64,000 nucleotides of DNA from Parabacteroides merdae ATCC 43184. Its GTDB lineage: Bacteria; Bacteroidota; Bacteroidia; Bacteroidales; Tannerellaceae. Every line of letters starts with the position of its first letter. The stretch's first letter is position 1. Made by a program: the position numbers and the translations under genes. Shown one piece after another: positions 50,519 to 60,228 of this stretch. The notes beneath the pieces were generated by a model. The model was not told the origin of the DNA and searched no databases. It saw nothing but the letters and a program-made list of their open reading frames with translations. The DNA lies in NCBI RefSeq assembly GCF_025151215.1, contig NZ_CP102286.1, positions 1,984,001 to 2,048,000 on the forward strand. The letters are read 5' to 3'.

Positions 50519-52116
50519 CATCGCTCATCGCAATTCTGGCAGCAACCAACCTGGAGGCTCAACAAAGCACTCCCAAATTGGTCGTGTGCATCACTGTCGA
50601 TCAATTGCGGGGTGATTATATAGAATACTTTTATAATACATTCGGCGAGCGTGGTTTCAAGCGGTTGATGAATGAAGGACTGGTGTATAACAACATACGG
50701 TTCGAATTCTCAGACATAGATGAAGCCAGTGCCTTTGCCACCCTATTCACCGGAAGCAATCCTAACTTCAATGGAATAGCGGGAAAGAATATCTACGATT
50801 TTGACAAGGAAAAGGAAGTTTCGGTCTTATATGACCCGGACTATATCGGCAATTATACGAAAGAGCATTATTCTCCCCGGAAACTGATCAGCTCCACAAT
50901 CGGAGACGAACTGAAAATCGCTTCCAAAGGCAGAAGTGACGTATATGCCATTGCTCCCAACCCCGAAAGTGCGATCCTTTCCGCCGGACATGCGGCAAAC
51001 GGTGCTTTCTGGATGGACGATTACAACGGCAAATGGGCAACAACGACCTACTACAAAGGGCTTCCTTGGTATGTGGACCGCTACAACAACGGCCCGGAAT
51101 CTCTGTCGGCACGTTTGGAGCAGATGACTTGGACTCCCTCCCTGTCACTGGATAAGTTCAATGCATTTCCGTACGTGTTAGATGAAATTCCTTTCAAATA
51201 CACATTCAAGGAAAATACAAACGAGTGTTTCTTCAACTTGAAGACCTCCCCTTTTATCAATAAGGAAATCAACCGCTTGGCGCTTCAGTTCCTCGAATAC
51301 GGGGCTTTCGGTACACGTTCCTGTCCGGATATGCTTGCCATCACTTATTATGCAGGCAATTATCGCGGCAATATGCATAAGGAATACACCCGCGAGATAC
51401 AAGACACCTATTATCAGTTGGACAAGGATCTGGAGCAGTTGTTGGACAAGATCGACAAGAAGGTCGGACTGAACAACACGCTGATCGTCTTTACCGGTTC
51501 AGGATATTATAAGAGTGAAGAAGAATATCCTGACGGCATGCAGCTGACAAATGGCGAATTCCATCCGAAACGTTGCGTCGCCTTACTCAATATGTACTTG
51601 ATGGCGATCTACGGCCAACATACGAATTGGGTAAAAGGATTCTATAACAACCATATCTATCTGAACCGCAAAGCGATAGAAGACGCGAAGCTGGAACTGA
51701 CGGTCATACAGGAAAAGGCGGCCGAATTCTTGCGCGAATTCAGCGGCGTGCAATTCGTTGCAACCGAGAATGTCCTTCGTACGGGCAACTGGAATGAAAA
51801 GACTTCCAAATACCTGCACGGCACCCACCTTTCAAGCCGTGGTGACCTGATCATCGAGTTACAGCCCGGATGGACCATCAACAACGACGATCCGAAAGCG
51901 AAAGTAAAAGTAATACGAAATAATGCAGTTATAACCCCGCTGGTATTTATGGGCAACGGTATCAAGCCGGAACATATCTACCGCGAAGTAAAAGCCACAG
52001 AGGTAGCCCCAACGGTAACCCATGTGCTGAGGATCAGGCCACCCAATGCGTCCCTCAGCTTGCCACTTAGAGAATTGACAATTGACAATGGACAATTGAC
52101 AATTCCATCTAAATAA
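50491..52116 (+). CDS. PafA-like alkaline phosphatase superfamily protein, metal ligands lost
   Basis: A 541-residue exported protein (signal about residues 5-24). The fold of PafA-type phosphatases can be followed: VCITVDQLRGDY (first metal Asp kept), FATLFTGSNPNFNGI, DTYYQLDKDLEQLLDKID, and TPLVFMGNGI. But the nucleophile Thr position holds Glu (DIDEASAFATLF), the D-x3-H pair is Asn/Asn (YAGNYRGN), the D-H pair of TADHG is missing (VFTGSGYY) and the C-terminal His before PLVFMG is absent. It cannot be a normal zinc phosphatase. In related genomes the gene also precedes secA and similarly lacks the nucleophile, as far as I recall. The C-terminus (RELTIDNGQLTIPSK) is encoded by an intergenic-type repeat. 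A role in export or envelope assembly is inference. Confidence 0.8.
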   Translation: MEHRVRKILTSLIAILAATNLEAQQSTPKLVVCITVDQLRGDYIEYFYNTFGERGFKRLMNEGLVYNNIRFEFSDIDEASAFATLFTGSNPNFNGIAGKNIYDFDKEKEVSVLYDPDYIGNYTKEHYSPRKLISSTIGDELKIASKGRSDVYAIAPNPESAILSAGHAANGAFWMDDYNGKWATTTYYKGLPWYVDRYNNGPESLSARLEQMTWTPSLSLDKFNAFPYVLDEIPFKYTFKENTNECFFNLKTSPFINKEINRLALQFLEYGAFGTRSCPDMLAITYYAGNYRGNMHKEYTREIQDTYYQLDKDLEQLLDKIDKKVGLNNTLIVFTGSGYYKSEEEYPDGMQLTNGEFHPKRCVALLNMYLMAIYGQHTNWVKGFYNNHIYLNRKAIEDAKLELTVIQEKAAEFLREFSGVQFVATENVLRTGNWNEKTSKYLHGTHLSSRGDLIIELQPGWTINNDDPKAKVKVIRNNAVITPLVFMGNGIKPEHIYREVKATEVAPTVTHVLRIRPPNASLSLPLRELTIDNGQLTIPSK

Positions 52117-52210
52117 ATATCCATTGACAAATACAAACAAATAAAATTAGTAACCATCCAATTGAAATCGTCAATTGCATTGTCAATTGTCAATTGTCAA
52201 TTGTCAATTT
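52073..52210. repeat. Inverted blocks of ATTGACA/TGTCAAT repeats
   Basis: Block A (52073-52104) is ATTGACA repeated about four times, and block B (52169-52210) holds the reverse-complement word GTCAATT about five times. The two blocks are in opposite orientation and could form a long hairpin before secA. Block A lies inside the end of the PafA-like coding region. Confidence 0.85.
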
Positions 52211-52218
52211 AATAAGTT

Positions 52219-55200
52219 ATGGGATTTAATGAATTTATGACGAAGCTGTTCGGCAATAAGTCGCAGCGTGACCTGAAAGAAATCACCCCGTATGTGGACA
52301 AGATCAAGGCCGTATATCCGTCAATCCAAAAGCTCTCGAATGACGAGCTTCGTGCAAAAACTGATGAAATCAAACAACGTATCCAGGATTACGTAGCCGA
52401 TGAACGCGCTAAAGTGGAAGAACTGCGCAAAGGCATCGACAACAAGGAACTGGAAGAACGTGAAGCGATCTGGGCAGAAGTTGACAAGATCGAAAAGAAT
52501 ATCACTGAAAAGATGGAAGTGGTACTGGAAGAGGTACTTCCAGAAGTCTTTTCTATCATGAAAGATACGGCTCGCCGTTTTTCTGAAAACGAAACGATCG
52601 AAGTAACGGCAAATGACTTCGACCGTAACCTGGCTACCAAATACGACTTTGTGGAAATCAACGGCGACAAGGCCATCTATCACAACCATTGGGTAGCAGG
52701 TGGCAACGAAATCACCTGGGATATGGTCCACTACGACGTACAGTTGTTCGGTGGTGTCGTACTGCACAAAGGCAAGATTGCCGAAATGGCGACCGGTGAA
52801 GGTAAGACATTGGTGGCTACTCTGCCGGTATTCTTGAACGCATTGACCCGCAACGGTGTACACGTAGTAACCGTGAACGACTACCTGTCAAAACGTGACT
52901 CGGAATGGATGGGCCCGTTATATATGTTCCACGGACTGTCGGTAGACTGTATCGACAAGCACCAGCCGAACTCCGACGCCCGCCGTGCCGCTTACAATGC
53001 CGACATCACATTCGGTACGAACAACGAATTCGGTTTCGACTATCTGCGTGACAATATGGCGATCAGCCCGAACGACCTGGTACAGCGCAAACACAACTAC
53101 GCCATCGTCGATGAGGTCGACTCCGTGTTGATCGACGATGCCCGTACACCGTTGATTATTTCCGGTCCGATCCCTCGCGGCGAAGAGCAGCTGTTCGAAC
53201 AGTTCCGTCCGAACGTGGAAGTAGTCGTAAACGCACAGAAAGACCTTTGTTCCAAGATGCTGATCGAAGCCAAGAAGAAAATGGCAAGCAGCGATCAGAA
53301 AGAGGTGGAAGAAGGTTCTATCCAACTGTACCGTTCTTTCAAAGGATATCCGCGCAACAAGGCACTGATCAAATTCCTGAGCGAACAAGGCGTAAAAGCC
53401 CAGATGTTGAAGACGGAAGAATATTTCATGTCAGAAAACATGCGTCACATGCATGAAGCGACAGACGAACTGTACTTCGTGATCGACGAAAAAAATAACA
53501 GTATCGAATTGACCGATAAAGGTATCGACTTGCTGACCGGCAAGACCGATGATCCGACATTCTTCGTATTGCCGGATATCACCTCCCAGCTTTCCGAACT
53601 GGAACATATCCAAAACGAAGAAGAAAAACAGGCTAAGAAAGACGAATTGCTGGCCAACTATTCCGTCAAGAGCGAACGCGTACATACGATCAACCAGTTG
53701 TTGAAGGCTTACACTTTGTTCGAGAAAGACGACGAATATGTCGTGATGGACAACAAGGTCATGATCGTCGACGAACAAACGGGCCGTATCATGGACGGAC
53801 GCCGCTACTCCGACGGTCTGCATCAGGCTATCGAAGCAAAAGAACGTGTGAAAGTGGAAGCTGCAACACAGACATTTGCAACAATCACCCTGCAGAACTA
53901 CTTCCGCATGTATCACAAGCTGTCAGGTATGACCGGTACGGCAGAAACGGAAGCCGGTGAATTCTGGGACATCTACAAACTGGATGTTGTCGTAATCCCG
54001 ACAAACCGCCCGATCGCCCGTAACGACATGAACGACCGCATCTACAAGACGAAACGCGAAAAATATAACGCCGTAATCGAAGAGATCGTCCGGTTGACCG
54101 AAGCAGGACGTCCGGTACTGGTCGGTACGACATCCGTCGAAATCTCCGAATTGTTGAGCCGTATGCTTACTATGCGTAAGATCAAACATAACGTCCTGAA
54201 CGCGAAATTGCACCAGAAAGAAGCTGAAATCGTAGCGACTGCCGGACAGAGCAGTACGGTGACGATCGCCACCAACATGGCCGGTCGTGGTACTGACATC
54301 AAGCTATCGCAGGAAGTAAAAGCAGCCGGCGGTTTGGCCATCATCGGTACGGAACGTCACGAAAGCCGCCGTGTAGACCGTCAGTTACGTGGTCGTGCCG
54401 GACGTCAAGGTGACCCGGGTTCTTCCGTATTCTTTGTTTCTCTGGAAGACGATTTGATGCGTCTGTTCGCATCTGAAAAGATAGCCGGATTGATGGACAA
54501 ATTAGGGTTCAAGGAAGGTGAAGTGTTGGAACACAGCATGCTGAGCAAATCTGTTGAACGTGCTCAGAAGAAGGTGGAAGAAAACAACTTCGGTATTCGT
54601 AAACGTCTGTTGGAATATGACGATGTGATGAACTCGCAACGTAACGTAATCTATACCCGCCGTCGTCATGCTCTGATGGGAGAACGTATCGGTCTGGACG
54701 TATTAAATACAATTTATGATACATCCGTTGCAATCGTCGACCAGCATGCCGATGGTGACTACGAAGGTTTCAAGCTGGAACTGTTCAAGACTTTCGCAAT
54801 GGAATGTCCGTTCACGGAAGAAGAATTCAAGAACGGCAAAGCCGACAAGCTGGCCGATAAACTGTTCGATGAAGCGTTGCAGCTGTTCAAACGCCGCATG
54901 GAACGTATGACTCAGGTTGCCAATCCGGTGATCAAACAAGTTTACGAACATCAGGGTGCGATGTATGAAAACATCATGATCCCTATTACGGACGGTAAAC
55001 GTATGTATAATGTTTCCTGCAACTTGAAAGAAGCTTACGAAACAGAAAGCAAAGCTATCACGAAAGCATTCCAAAAATCGATCGTCCTGCATACTATCGA
55101 TGAAGCTTGGAAAGAACATTTGCGTGAAATGGACGAACTGCGTCACTCGGTACAAAACGCCAGTTACGAAAATAAAGATCCCCTGTTGATCTACAAGTTA

Positions 55201-55578
55201 GAGTCTTACAACCTGTTCAAGAACATGGTGGATATGATGAACCGTAAGACTGCTGCCGTCTTGATGCGCGGGCAGATCCCTGTTCGCGAAGAACCGACCG
55301 AAGAAGAAAAGCAGGCTATGGCTGCCCGTCAAGCAGCTATGGAAGAGGCTGCCCGTCAGCGTATCGCTATCCAAAGAGCTGAAGCCGAGCGCCACCAGGA
55401 CATGAGCAAATATCGTACTGAGAAGACCGATATCTCCGGTAACAACAATCCGGAAGAACGTGCCCAGCAACAACCGCGCCAGGAACCAGTTCGCGCCGAA
55501 AAACGCGTAGGTCGCAACGACCCCTGTCCTTGCGGAAGCGGTAAGAAATATAAGAATTGCCACGGGCAAGGTTTATAA
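52219..55578 (+). CDS. secA: Preprotein translocase ATPase SecA
   Basis: A 1119-residue ATPase motor of the Sec channel, longer than E. coli SecA (901) because of Bacteroidetes-type insertions near residues 65-135 and 330-440. Walker A MATGEGKT is at about 190, the DEAD-box-like [12 protein letters not shown] near 297, motif [21 protein letters not shown] (motif VI) near 725, and the zinc-binding tail [16 protein letters not shown] that binds SecB and lipid. It drives post-translational export through SecYEG; secG is in this window too. It is preceded by the repeat region 52073-52210 and ended by a terminator. Confidence 0.97.
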   Translation: MGFNEFMTKLFGNKSQRDLKEITPYVDKIKAVYPSIQKLSNDELRAKTDEIKQRIQDYVADERAKVEELRKGIDNKELEEREAIWAEVDKIEKNITEKMEVVLEEVLPEVFSIMKDTARRFSENETIEVTANDFDRNLATKYDFVEINGDKAIYHNHWVAGGNEITWDMVHYDVQLFGGVVLHKGKIAEMATGEGKTLVATLPVFLNALTRNGVHVVTVNDYLSKRDSEWMGPLYMFHGLSVDCIDKHQPNSDARRAAYNADITFGTNNEFGFDYLRDNMAISPNDLVQRKHNYAIVDEVDSVLIDDARTPLIISGPIPRGEEQLFEQFRPNVEVVVNAQKDLCSKMLIEAKKKMASSDQKEVEEGSIQLYRSFKGYPRNKALIKFLSEQGVKAQMLKTEEYFMSENMRHMHEATDELYFVIDEKNNSIELTDKGIDLLTGKTDDPTFFVLPDITSQLSELEHIQNEEEKQAKKDELLANYSVKSERVHTINQLLKAYTLFEKDDEYVVMDNKVMIVDEQTGRIMDGRRYSDGLHQAIEAKERVKVEAATQTFATITLQNYFRMYHKLSGMTGTAETEAGEFWDIYKLDVVVIPTNRPIARNDMNDRIYKTKREKYNAVIEEIVRLTEAGRPVLVGTTSVEISELLSRMLTMRKIKHNVLNAKLHQKEAEIVATAGQSSTVTIATNMAGRGTDIKLSQEVKAAGGLAIIGTERHESRRVDRQLRGRAGRQGDPGSSVFFVSLEDDLMRLFASEKIAGLMDKLGFKEGEVLEHSMLSKSVERAQKKVEENNFGIRKRLLEYDDVMNSQRNVIYTRRRHALMGERIGLDVLNTIYDTSVAIVDQHADGDYEGFKLELFKTFAMECPFTEEEFKNGKADKLADKLFDEALQLFKRRMERMTQVANPVIKQVYEHQGAMYENIMIPITDGKRMYNVSCNLKEAYETESKAITKAFQKSIVLHTIDEAWKEHLREMDELRHSVQNASYENKDPLLIYKLESYNLFKNMVDMMNRKTAAVLMRGQIPVREEPTEEEKQAMAARQAAMEEAARQRIAIQRAEAERHQDMSKYRTEKTDISGNNNPEERAQQQPRQEPVRAEKRVGRNDPCPCGSGKKYKNCHGQGL

Positions 55579-55595
55579 TCCTATCCTGTAAGATC

Positions 55596-55633
55596 AAAAC
55601 AAAGGCGGCTCTGAAGGTCGCCTTTGTTTTCTT
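55596..55633 (+). terminator. Terminator after secA
   Basis: AAAACAAAGGCG and CGCCTTTGTTTT form a perfect 12-base stem with an 11-base loop, followed by CTTT. Confidence 0.85.
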
Positions 55634-55661
55634 TATAAATCTAAAAAAACATAAAATCCTT

Positions 55662-55691
55662 TTGTCTCTTACATTACACTTACTACCTTAG
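55662..55691 (+). promoter_or_regulatory. Promoter of TPR protein gene
   Basis: TTG (55662-55664), 19-base spacer, TACCTTAG (55684-55691; one mismatch to TAnnTTTG). The ATG is 32 bases further. Confidence 0.55.
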
Positions 55692-55723
55692 TCGAACTAA
55701 TTTAAATATTACATTTAATCACC

Positions 55724-56461
55724 ATGAAGAAAATTATCTTATTACTGGCTTTTTGCCTGAGTGTAGGCAATTTATTCGCACAAGATGCGAACGCAGACAA
55801 ACTGCGTGAAGAAGGAGACGCAGCCATGACTGCAAAAAACTATCCCGAAGTTGTAGCAAAGTACAGCGAATACTTGAAACTTACAAACTATGAAGATGAA
55901 AGCCGTATCTTTAACTGTGCATTTGCAGCTTACAATGCCAAAAAGTATGACGATGCCATCAAGTTCTACGACATGGCCATTCAAAAGGGCTATAAAGCGG
56001 ACGACGCCTATGTAGGCAAAGCGATGTCTTTGCGTAGTCAGGACAAAGCTGCTGATTTTACAGCAACAGTTGAAGCTGGTCTGAAAGCAAATGCCCAAAA
56101 CGCAAACCTCGAAAAACTTCTGTATGCTTATTGCATGAAGAAAGGACAAGCAGCCCAGAAAGCAGGTAAGACAGAAGAAGCAGAAGAACTGTTCAAAGAC
56201 GTATTAGTTGTAAGTAACGCCAAATATAAAGGCAACGCTCTGTACAGCCTTGGCGTTATGTTCTACAATGCAGGTGCAAAAATTCTGGCCGATGCCAACC
56301 CGATCGCAACATCCGATCCAGACAAATACGCTGCTGAAAAGAAAAAAGCAGATGCTCAAATGGCAAAAGCAAAAGGTTATCTGGAACAGGCAGTCGCTTT
56401 GAACGCAGCCGATGCTAATTCCAAAAAGATTCTGGATGCTATCAATGCTGCTGCAAAATAA
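55724..56461 (+). CDS. Exported tetratricopeptide protein (245 aa)
   Basis: A signal peptide (MKKIILLLAFCLSVGNLFAQ) is followed by an alpha-helical protein with TPR-type units: LREEGDAAMTAKNYPEVVAK, IFNCAFAAYNAKKYDDAIKF and GKAMSLRSQDKAADFTATVE, and a last pair near 150-240 (NALYSLGVMFYNAGAKILAD, then AKGYLEQAVALNAADANSKK). It is probably a periplasmic scaffold. The gene is a single unit between its own promoter and a terminator. Nothing in the sequence points to a specific partner. Confidence 0.82.
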   Translation: MKKIILLLAFCLSVGNLFAQDANADKLREEGDAAMTAKNYPEVVAKYSEYLKLTNYEDESRIFNCAFAAYNAKKYDDAIKFYDMAIQKGYKADDAYVGKAMSLRSQDKAADFTATVEAGLKANAQNANLEKLLYAYCMKKGQAAQKAGKTEEAEELFKDVLVVSNAKYKGNALYSLGVMFYNAGAKILADANPIATSDPDKYAAEKKKADAQMAKAKGYLEQAVALNAADANSKKILDAINAAAK

Positions 56462-56480
56462 AGTATAACGCAATAATTAA

Positions 56481-56508
56481 AAAGAGGACTGAAGTCCTCT
56501 TTTTTTAT
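56481..56508 (+). terminator. Terminator after TPR gene
   Basis: AAAGAGGACT and AGTCCTCTTT form a perfect ten-base stem with a two-base loop followed by TTTTT. Confidence 0.88.
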
Positions 56509-56597
56509 TTATACAAAAAGCGAATCATATAAATCCGTACGACAGAGATCCGGCATAATATCAGCCACACTCGGAACAACTATCGACCGGTGTTTAT

Positions 56598-57416
56598 TCA
56601 AATGTTAATCCTTTCCAAATCGTCCGGTACATAAACGGTTCCGGAGAATGCCTGTGCAGCTTCACGCATATAAGATTGCTTGCGGGTATCCAAGTTACGG
56701 TCTTCGGTGTGATATAAGACCAAATTCTTCACTCCCAATTCCGCAGCCAATCTCCCGGCGTCCAATGCCGTACTGTGGTGCTTCTTATAAGGTTGGAAAA
56801 CTTCCCGATCCTCATACAAGCAAAAGGCTTCGCATAAAAGCCAGTCCGCATTTTCCACATAAGAGCGGTTTATCACATTATAAGGTTCGTCTCCCAGACA
56901 GACAAACGACTGTCCGTCCGGCAGCTGCGTTCGAAATCCGAACTGTTTTTCTTTGGTGGATGCGATATCGAAACATTGCAGGCATAAACCTCCGGCTTCA
57001 AAGGTCTCTCCATCCTTCACCTCACGAAACTCGACTGCGCTCCCGATCAATGCGACGATCTTTGCCGGCAGCAATTTCCGGCAGATCCAATCCAGCACTT
57101 CCAACACCTTATCATGTCCATACACCCGGAAAGTGCCCGTATATTGTCCGGACAGCATTTTCTGCATAACGATACGGACCATCCAGACAGCCCCCAATAT
57201 ATGGTCGGTATGAGCATGTGTCACAAACATATCATGTATCTCGCTTATCGCGATTTCCGCTTTCTCCAACTGTCCCAATATACCGTTGCCACCTCCGGCG
57301 TCGACCAGTAAGATGTTCTTTCCGGTCTTAATCGTGAAACAGGTGTTATAACATTTTGTAACGGTAGCATTACCTGTTCCGAGCATAGTCAGTTCAGTAG
57401 TCATATTTTCAATCAT
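56598..57416 (-). CDS. MBL-fold metallo-hydrolase (RNase Z-like)
   Basis: A 272-residue metallo-beta-lactamase-fold hydrolase. The metal site HAHTDH is at about residues 67-72 (VTHAHTDHILGAVW), GDEPYN follows near 172 in the place of the usual G-D-x, and HHSTALDAG and LYHTEDR carry later ligands. It resembles RNase Z/arylsulfatase-type members but without the RNase Z exosite, so the substrate is uncertain. It starts either at 57416 or at the second ATG four codons on (MTTELTMLGTG). It is 73 bases downstream of the histidine kinase gene on the same strand, possibly the last gene of the tolC operon. Confidence 0.82.
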   Translation of the reverse strand: MIENMTTELTMLGTGNATVTKCYNTCFTIKTGKNILLVDAGGGNGILGQLEKAEIAISEIHDMFVTHAHTDHILGAVWMVRIVMQKMLSGQYTGTFRVYGHDKVLEVLDWICRKLLPAKIVALIGSAVEFREVKDGETFEAGGLCLQCFDIASTKEKQFGFRTQLPDGQSFVCLGDEPYNVINRSYVENADWLLCEAFCLYEDREVFQPYKKHHSTALDAGRLAAELGVKNLVLYHTEDRNLDTRKQSYMREAAQAFSGTVYVPDDLERINI

Positions 57417-57489
57417 AAATGTAGGTTTATCTATATTTTATTACAGTTACTTATTATCATTCCGTCCGGTCAAGCCTGTAAGCCCGATA

Positions 57490-58791
57490 CTACTCGAACA
57501 AAATTCTAAACCTCGTCAATCCGTCCGCATACGTCCTAAGAGAAAAAGAACAGTTGTGCTTTTGAAGCACTTCGCGGATAAAGATCAAGCCGATGCCCTG
57601 ACCACCGCGTTTGGTGGAAAAGAAAGGGCTGAACAACTTGGCCTCCGTTTCCTTATCAATGCCTTTACCAGTGTCGGCAATCTCCAGGCAAACCGGATTA
57701 CGGAAGGTACGGATATAAATCTCGCCATCGTGGCCGATCGCCTCGGAGGCGTTCTTGATGATGTTGACCAATACCTGTTCGAAGAGTGAATTGTCCAGAT
57801 TGACAATCGGCGAGACGGAGTCCAGCTCCATCACGATCCGGATATTCCGGTTCAGACAGATCGTTTCCATAAAACGTTTGCAAGAAAAGACAACTGCATT
57901 CAGCGGCTGTGTCTTGGTTTGCGGCTCCGGTATGCGGACCACATCTGCAAAATTCGTGATAAAATGGCTCATACTGTAACAACGCTCTATCGAAACGCTC
58001 AAAACTTCACAAATATCTTCCGTATCCTGCATCCCGCTGAAGGTCGCTTCAAGCGTATCCAATGTAGAAGTAATGCCAGCAGTCGTGTTATTCACCTCAT
58101 GGGCAATCATGCGGATCACCTTTTCATACGCTTTCTTTTCGGCCTTGAAGACCTCCTGCGTCAACATTTCCACCAGATAGAACGAATGATGGAAGCCACG
58201 GTCCACAAATGATGAATGCGTACATTTATAGATATTGGCATCGTTCAGGCGAACTGTCTGCGAATCATACAAGGGGATCGGCTCCAGCTCTGCCGCCAAA
58301 GGTGAATCCAATTCCGACAGACGCTTACCCACAATATCCGGCAAGGAAGAGATCCCCAACATCTTACGAGCCGCCGGATTAACCGAAAGGACTTCCTTAT
58401 CGAGATTCAACATAATCACTCCCATCGGTGAAGCATTGATCAGCAGATCCAGAAAATGATTCTGTTCCCTTAAATGCAGTCGTTCGTTCTTCAACTGTTC
58501 CATCATCTTGTTGAATATATCGACAATACGATCTGCCTCCTTCTGTCCCACACGGCTCAGACGGGAACTGAAATCCTGTTCCTTCAACAGCTCCATACCG
58601 TTCCCAATGATATGAAGCGGCTTGATGATACGGCGATAGAACACAGACAAATAGAGAACCGTCAGAAGTACGAGTCCTTCCACCAAGAAGAACAGGGAAA
58701 CCGATTCCGTATAGAAAGCATGATAGGTAATGATTGCCAATACAGACAACAGCAATGCAGTCAATATCCAAAACAGTCCTTTTATTCTCAT
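57490..58791 (-). CDS. Sensor histidine kinase (NtrB-like) with PAS domain
   Basis: A 433-residue kinase. Two transmembrane helices at residues 5-24 and 30-48 have almost no periplasmic loop between them (the sensed cue must be in the membrane or cytoplasm). A HAMP-like region (about 55-105) and a PAS domain (about 110-220; NASPMGVIMLNLDKEVLSVN) precede the H-box IAHEVNNTTAG with the phosphorylated His at about 230. The ATPase part has VNIIKNASEAI (N box), IADTGKGID (G1), FSPFFSTKRGGQGIGL (F/G2). It is 13 bases downstream of the NtrC-type regulator gene, its likely partner. Confidence 0.92.
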   Translation of the reverse strand: MRIKGLFWILTALLLSVLAIITYHAFYTESVSLFFLVEGLVLLTVLYLSVFYRRIIKPLHIIGNGMELLKEQDFSSRLSRVGQKEADRIVDIFNKMMEQLKNERLHLREQNHFLDLLINASPMGVIMLNLDKEVLSVNPAARKMLGISSLPDIVGKRLSELDSPLAAELEPIPLYDSQTVRLNDANIYKCTHSSFVDRGFHHSFYLVEMLTQEVFKAEKKAYEKVIRMIAHEVNNTTAGITSTLDTLEATFSGMQDTEDICEVLSVSIERCYSMSHFITNFADVVRIPEPQTKTQPLNAVVFSCKRFMETICLNRNIRIVMELDSVSPIVNLDNSLFEQVLVNIIKNASEAIGHDGEIYIRTFRNPVCLEIADTGKGIDKETEAKLFSPFFSTKRGGQGIGLIFIREVLQKHNCSFSLRTYADGLTRFRILFE

Positions 58792-58804
58792 CAGCCGGGA
58801 CGAT

Positions 58805-60178
58805 TTACTTGTCTACAGGTATATCATATTTCTCTAGACGACGGTACAGGGCTGCCCGACTGATGCCGAGCGCCGTAGCAACGTGTGAAAGATTACCGGC
58901 ATGTGTCTTCAGTGCCTGGAGAATCGTTTGCTTTTCCAACTCGTCCAACGTCAGGCCTTCAAGCGAAGAAGCAGCCTCAGCCTTTGCCGACAGCATCGTA
59001 TGGAAGCACTGGCTCTCGAAATCAGAGGCTTCCAAAACAGCCTTGCCTGATACCAATATCGTCCGTTCCACCAAATTCTTCAACTCACGGATATTACCAG
59101 GATAAGGCAGCTTTTGCAGGAAGGTCAAGGCTTCCGACGAAAAGCGGACGGTAGGCAAGCCGTTTATCTCCGATTGTTTGTCGGCAAAATAGCGTACCAA
59201 CAGAGGAATATCGTCTTTACGCTCACGAAGCGCAGGTAGGTGGACGGTTATCAAGTTGATGCGATAAAACAAATCTTCCCGAAACATGCGCTCTACCACC
59301 ATTTCACGCAGGTTACGGTTTGTCGCGCTAACCACACGGATATCGACTTTGCGAGGACGGCTATCGCCCAAAACCTCGAACGTCTGGTCTTGCAGAACAC
59401 GTAACAACTTCACCTGACAAGACAGTTCGAGATCGCCGATTTCATCGAGAAAGATCGTCCCTTTATTTGCCATCTCGAAACGTCCGGTACGATCGATATA
59501 AGCATCGGTAAACGCTCCTTTCTTATGCCCGAACATCTCACTCTCGAAAAGGCTTTGCGAAAGTCCGCCAAGGTTGACCTTTACGAACGGCTCCTTCGCA
59601 CGTGAACTGTTCGTATGAATCGCCTCGGCAATCAGTTCTTTGCCCGTTCCACTCTCTCCGGTTATCAGGACTGAAGCGTTGGTCGGAGCAATCCGGGAAA
59701 CCGTCCCCAGCACATCCATCAACGGAGCGCTCTGGCCTATGATCTTGTCAAAATGAAATTTATTATCGGCATCCAGGCGGTTCAATGGCATTTTCTGCTC
59801 CTTCTTCTGTTCACTTAGTTCGATCGCCGTACGGATAGATTTCAGCAGTACGAGATTATTCCAAGGTTTAGTCACAAAATCGAAAGCTCCTGCTTGCATT
59901 CCCTGTACGGCAAGCGAAATAGATCCCCATGCCGTCATCAGAATAACCGGGACATCGGGCTGGAATACCTTCACCTGCTTCAGTAGTTGTATACCCTCTT
60001 CACCGGTCGTAGTCAGTGTAAAGTTCATATCCATCAGGATAAGCTGCAACGTCGTCTGGCGTACGACAACCAACGCCTCTTCCGGCCCCGGAACAGCTTC
60101 CGGTTCGAACCCGGCTCGTTTCAACAAGAAAGTTAGCGAAGAACGAACGGCAGCATCATCGTCTATTATCAAGATCAT
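58805..60178 (-). CDS. NtrC-type sigma-54 response regulator
   Basis: A 457-residue regulator: receiver domain with acidic pocket (LIIDDD, phospho-acceptor Asp50 in LILMDMNF, Lys in TKPW), AAA+ domain with Walker A GESGTGKE and sigma-54 loop GAFTDA in place of the standard GAFTGA, Walker B GTIFLDEIGDLE, and a Fis-type helix-turn-helix at the end (LSHVATALGISRAALYRRLE). It will activate RpoN promoters when phosphorylated. A sigma-54 promoter is located upstream of the operon (61737-61752), so autoregulation is likely. The Asp in GAFTDA is a rare change at a contact residue. Confidence 0.93.
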   Translation of the reverse strand: MILIIDDDAAVRSSLTFLLKRAGFEPEAVPGPEEALVVVRQTTLQLILMDMNFTLTTTGEEGIQLLKQVKVFQPDVPVILMTAWGSISLAVQGMQAGAFDFVTKPWNNLVLLKSIRTAIELSEQKKEQKMPLNRLDADNKFHFDKIIGQSAPLMDVLGTVSRIAPTNASVLITGESGTGKELIAEAIHTNSSRAKEPFVKVNLGGLSQSLFESEMFGHKKGAFTDAYIDRTGRFEMANKGTIFLDEIGDLELSCQVKLLRVLQDQTFEVLGDSRPRKVDIRVVSATNRNLREMVVERMFREDLFYRINLITVHLPALRERKDDIPLLVRYFADKQSEINGLPTVRFSSEALTFLQKLPYPGNIRELKNLVERTILVSGKAVLEASDFESQCFHTMLSAKAEAASSLEGLTLDELEKQTILQALKTHAGNLSHVATALGISRAALYRRLEKYDIPVDK

Positions 60179-60228
60179 TGATTTATGATTTCAAATTTAT
60201 GATTTGCAAATTTATAGAATTAAATCAA

